From: Vibrio metschnikovii CIP 69.14
GTDB taxonomy: Bacteria; Pseudomonadota; Gammaproteobacteria; Enterobacterales; Vibrionaceae
DNA: 64,000 nucleotides
Direction of reading: 5' to 3'
NCBI RefSeq assembly: GCF_000176155.1
Contig: NZ_ACZO01000006.1
Span: forward strand, 1,488,001-1,552,000
Shown: piece by piece, positions 61,508-64,000 of the stretch
Layout: each line of letters starts with the position of its first letter
Position numbering within the stretch: the stretch's first letter is position 1
Program-made: the position numbers and the translations under genes
The notes under the pieces: generated by a model
Databases searched by the model: none
What the model was told of the DNA's origin: nothing
What the model saw: only the letters and a program-made list of their open reading frames with translations

Positions 61508-64000
61508 AAATCCAACTCCATTTGTCCAGCGTTCGTCGCTCGGACATGAGTGGCTTCTCCATCCATCAATCTGTCCATCTCATCCAGCAGTTCACTACTT
61601 GGTTTATTAAAGAAAATACCGTGTTCAGACTGACCATCAATACCGCGTAAAAACAGATAATACACACCGCCAAAATGACGCTGATAATCATAATCGGCGA
61701 GACGACTACGCAAAAATCGATGCAGCGCTAATGCATAAAGCTGATATTGCAGATCATAACGATGCTCGACCATCGCCGCTCTTAAACGCTCACCATGATA
61801 AGCACCGATCTCATCTCCGAGATGATTGGATTTCCAATCCAACAAATAATATTTACCTTGATGTTCAAATACCAAATCAATAAAACCTTTGAGCATGCCT
61901 TGTACAGGATAAAACCCCAGTTCCCCAGCCTTAGCGGACAAGGGATCATAGCGTTGAATTATTCGATTTAAAGCCGGAGCGCTCAGCACTTCGACCGGTA
62001 ATAAAAACTCCATTTCCACCAATCGTTGTTGGGCGGTTTTTTGATTCAAACGTAATGCTTTTCCATCGAGCGGCGTAGCTAATACGGTATCAACTAACTG
62101 TTGTAAAACCGGTAACCACTCAAGCTCAATGTGCTCTCGTTCCATCAATTCAATGATTCGTTGCTGATTCTCATCGCTGCTGGCCGATTCGGTAAACTCA
62201 ACCTCTTCAAACAAACTGTGCAAAAAGGTTCCCGGTGTCGCGCCGCGGGGAAAAGTAAAAATAGAGCGTTCTGGTTCTAGTAATAGAGCTTGATTCTGTT
62301 CATCGCCCGAATCGATATCAAAGCCGGATATTTCCAAGCTCGCCTCATCATAAGCCAGCTTGCTCGAATGTTTTACCAACGCCGAGTAACTGGTCAGACG
62401 CCAATGGCGATCGATATGCGTATGCAAAGTCTGAGCTTTCAAGATCGGTTTCTCTGCCACCAAGGCCGTGAAGGGTTCATTCTGTAGCGGTGGCGGAGCG
62501 GTGACCACAATAGCATCCCTTACTTGCGCATTAAGCGCCGAATGGAGTTCGGCAATACCCGTCTCTTGACCATTTTGCAGTAAATAACCAATCGCACTTA
62601 AGTGAACGCCTGTCGGCTCTTTAGTCGAGCGGCCATTACGCAGCGGTGCCAAGCCAATAAAACAACCATACACCGCGCGAGTCAAGGCTACGTAGATCAA
62701 GCGCAGGTCTTCAGCCAGCCGTTCTTTATCCGCTTGCTCAAGCGCTGCCGAGCTGTCAGTAATATCAAGCACGGTTTGATCGTTGACTGAATCATAATAC
62801 TTACCTTCGCTGGCCTCTCGATAGCCAGCCACAAATGGCAAAAAGACTAAGTCATACTCCAATCCCTTCGATTTGTGAATGGTGACGATTTGTACTAAGT
62901 TTTGTTCCGACTCTAAACGTTGAATCTGTTCATCTCGACCGCCGATCCCCTGCTCGGCATCACTGATCGACTGAGCCAACCAACGCAACAGGCCGTGATC
63001 ACTCTCTATCTCTTGTCGTGCCTGCTGAAGTAGCTCACCGATGTGCATGAAATCCGTCAATAAACGATCGCCATTCTGCTCTTCCAACCAACGTTCGGCG
63101 AGATGACGCTTACTCATCACACTGCGCAGCATCGGCAATACACCACGTTCAATCCACAGTTGTCGATAGGCTTTAAACTCATTGACTGCGTTTTCCCAAA
63201 CCACTTCGTCATTGTTGAGTGCATCTAGGCTGGCAGCATCGAAAGCAAAGAAGGGCGATGCTAAACAGGCGCGTAAAGTACGATCATCGTCTGGGGTTAA
63301 TACCGCTTGCAATAGGCGTTGGAGATCCTGCGCGACATCACTGCTAAAAACGCTATCACGATTTGAAAGATAAACACTGGCAATCCCTTGTTCGGCGAGC
63401 GCTTGTTTGATCATCCGCCCTTCGTTACCCGTACGCACTAACACAGCAATATCGCCAGCTTGAACTATTTTTTGGCCTTTGCCCGTTTCAAAATACGCTT
63501 GATGGTGCTGCGCCGCACTCAAAATGGTTTGAATGTGACTCGCACACGCTTTAGCCATACAGGATAGGTATTCATTTTTTGGAAGTGGCTTATCGGCCTC
63601 TTGCAGCCAGTAAGTTAATGCCGGTTGACTCTGCCCGTTAAGTAACCATTGTCGCTTATCCGCATTCGGGCTAGCGGCAACAGGCAAAAACGGAATGTCT
63701 TGATCATACATAAAAGGGCTAGCAGATGAGCTAAATAACTGGTTAACCGCGCTCACCATCTGCGCACTAGAGCGCCAGTTAGTGCCTAACGTGTAATGCG
63801 CACTGACCTGCTGACGAACTTTGATGTACGTGAAAATATCCGCCCCCCGAAAACCATAAATCGCCTGTTTCGGGTCGCCAATCATCAATAAACCACACTC
63901 TGCTTTGGGGAGATAAATTCGGCTGAAAATGCTGTATTGCAGCGGATCGGTATCTTGAAACTCATCAATCATCGCCACTGGATAAAGTGTGCGAATCCGC
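61504..64000 (-). CDS. recB: RecBCD subunit RecB, C-terminal two thirds (runs off the window end)
   Basis: 3'-5' helicase and nuclease subunit of exonuclease V. About 832 residues are visible; roughly 370 N-terminal residues including Walker A lie past 64000. The frame stays open to the edge (RIRTLYPVAMIDEFQDTDP), so internal GTG/ATG codons near 63978 are not the start. UvrD-type motifs II (IDEFQDTDPLQY), III (GDPKQAIYGFRGAD), V (TIHKSKGLEYDLVFLPF) and VI (LIYVALTRAVYG) are present. The C-terminal nuclease has GFIDLVFEHQGKYYLLDWKSN and YDLQYQLYALALHRFL. Confidence 0.96.
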   Translation of the reverse strand, partial: RIRTLYPVAMIDEFQDTDPLQYSIFSRIYLPKAECGLLMIGDPKQAIYGFRGADIFTYIKVRQQVSAHYTLGTNWRSSAQMVSAVNQLFSSSASPFMYDQDIPFLPVAASPNADKRQWLLNGQSQPALTYWLQEADKPLPKNEYLSCMAKACASHIQTILSAAQHHQAYFETGKGQKIVQAGDIAVLVRTGNEGRMIKQALAEQGIASVYLSNRDSVFSSDVAQDLQRLLQAVLTPDDDRTLRACLASPFFAFDAASLDALNNDEVVWENAVNEFKAYRQLWIERGVLPMLRSVMSKRHLAERWLEEQNGDRLLTDFMHIGELLQQARQEIESDHGLLRWLAQSISDAEQGIGGRDEQIQRLESEQNLVQIVTIHKSKGLEYDLVFLPFVAGYREASEGKYYDSVNDQTVLDITDSSAALEQADKERLAEDLRLIYVALTRAVYGCFIGLAPLRNGRSTKEPTGVHLSAIGYLLQNGQETGIAELHSALNAQVRDAIVVTAPPPLQNEPFTALVAEKPILKAQTLHTHIDRHWRLTSYSALVKHSSKLAYDEASLEISGFDIDSGDEQNQALLLEPERSIFTFPRGATPGTFLHSLFEEVEFTESASSDENQQRIIELMEREHIELEWLPVLQQLVDTVLATPLDGKALRLNQKTAQQRLVEMEFLLPVEVLSAPALNRIIQRYDPLSAKAGELGFYPVQGMLKGFIDLVFEHQGKYYLLDWKSNHLGDEIGAYHGERLRAAMVEHRYDLQYQLYALALHRFLRSRLADYDYQRHFGGVYYLFLRGIDGQSEHGIFFNKPSSELLDEMDRLMDGEATHVRATNAGQMELDL

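Overview
The window reads as a stretch of chromosome from a gammaproteobacterium of the family Vibrionaceae, genus Vibrio or a close relative. Support comes from the gene order hisS-ispG-rodZ-rlmN-ndk-pepB-iscS-iscR-trmJ, secF-secD-yajC-tgt-queA, an OmpK-type nucleoside channel, a GlyGly-CTERM ExeM nuclease, an OxyR2/Prx2-type pair and the argA-recD-recB order. Coding density is high and nearly all genes look intact. I saw no tRNA, rRNA or CRISPR array.

Layout: 1-8.6 kb, minus strand: hisS (partial), ispG, rodZ, rlmN, ndk, pepB, iscS, iscR. 8.6-16.9 kb: trmJ, suhB (+), the secF-secD-yajC-tgt-queA cluster and a CBS-pair protein. 17-23.8 kb: glyoxylate bypass (aceB, aceA), a divergent OxyR/peroxiredoxin pair and cutC. 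23.8-38.3 kb: phosphate uptake, storage and control (phoU, pstB, pstA, pstC; ppk-ppx; pstS, phoR, phoB) with Pho-box-like sites. 38.3-41.3 kb: rdgC, trhP and yfhL. 41.3-46.8 kb: secreted nuclease ExeM behind a porin-like gene split by an IS903-type element. 47-54.3 kb: an ECF sigma/ChrR anti-sigma pair, a Lon-substrate-domain protein, ompK, a 5'-nucleotidase lipoprotein, panE and yajL. 54.3-64 kb: csdE, tcdA, mltA, a small membrane protein, argA, recD and recB (partial).

The strongest unusual feature is a 1,890-bp group II intron inside pstA (26968-28857). Removing it joins a 73-bp first exon to the rest in frame, giving a 549-residue PstA. The first six exon bases upstream of the cut (TCAGTT) have a perfect AACTGA partner inside the intron. 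Unspliced RNA also keeps an open frame from an ATG inside domain V into PstA. The second unusual feature is a shortened isc locus: iscR and iscS are present, but iscU, iscA, hscB, hscA, fdx and iscX, expected before pepB, are absent. IscS also lacks its normal last 13 residues, the tail region next to the IscU docking site. pilW (between rlmN and rodZ) and csdA (next to csdE) are missing from their usual Vibrio positions too.

Functionally, the middle of the window could support phosphate scavenging from nucleic acids: ExeM cuts extracellular DNA, the nucleotidase releases phosphate from nucleotides, OmpK admits nucleosides, Pst imports phosphate under PhoBR control, and Ppk/Ppx store and release it. 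Two insertions, the intron in pstA and the IS upstream of exeM, strike this set.
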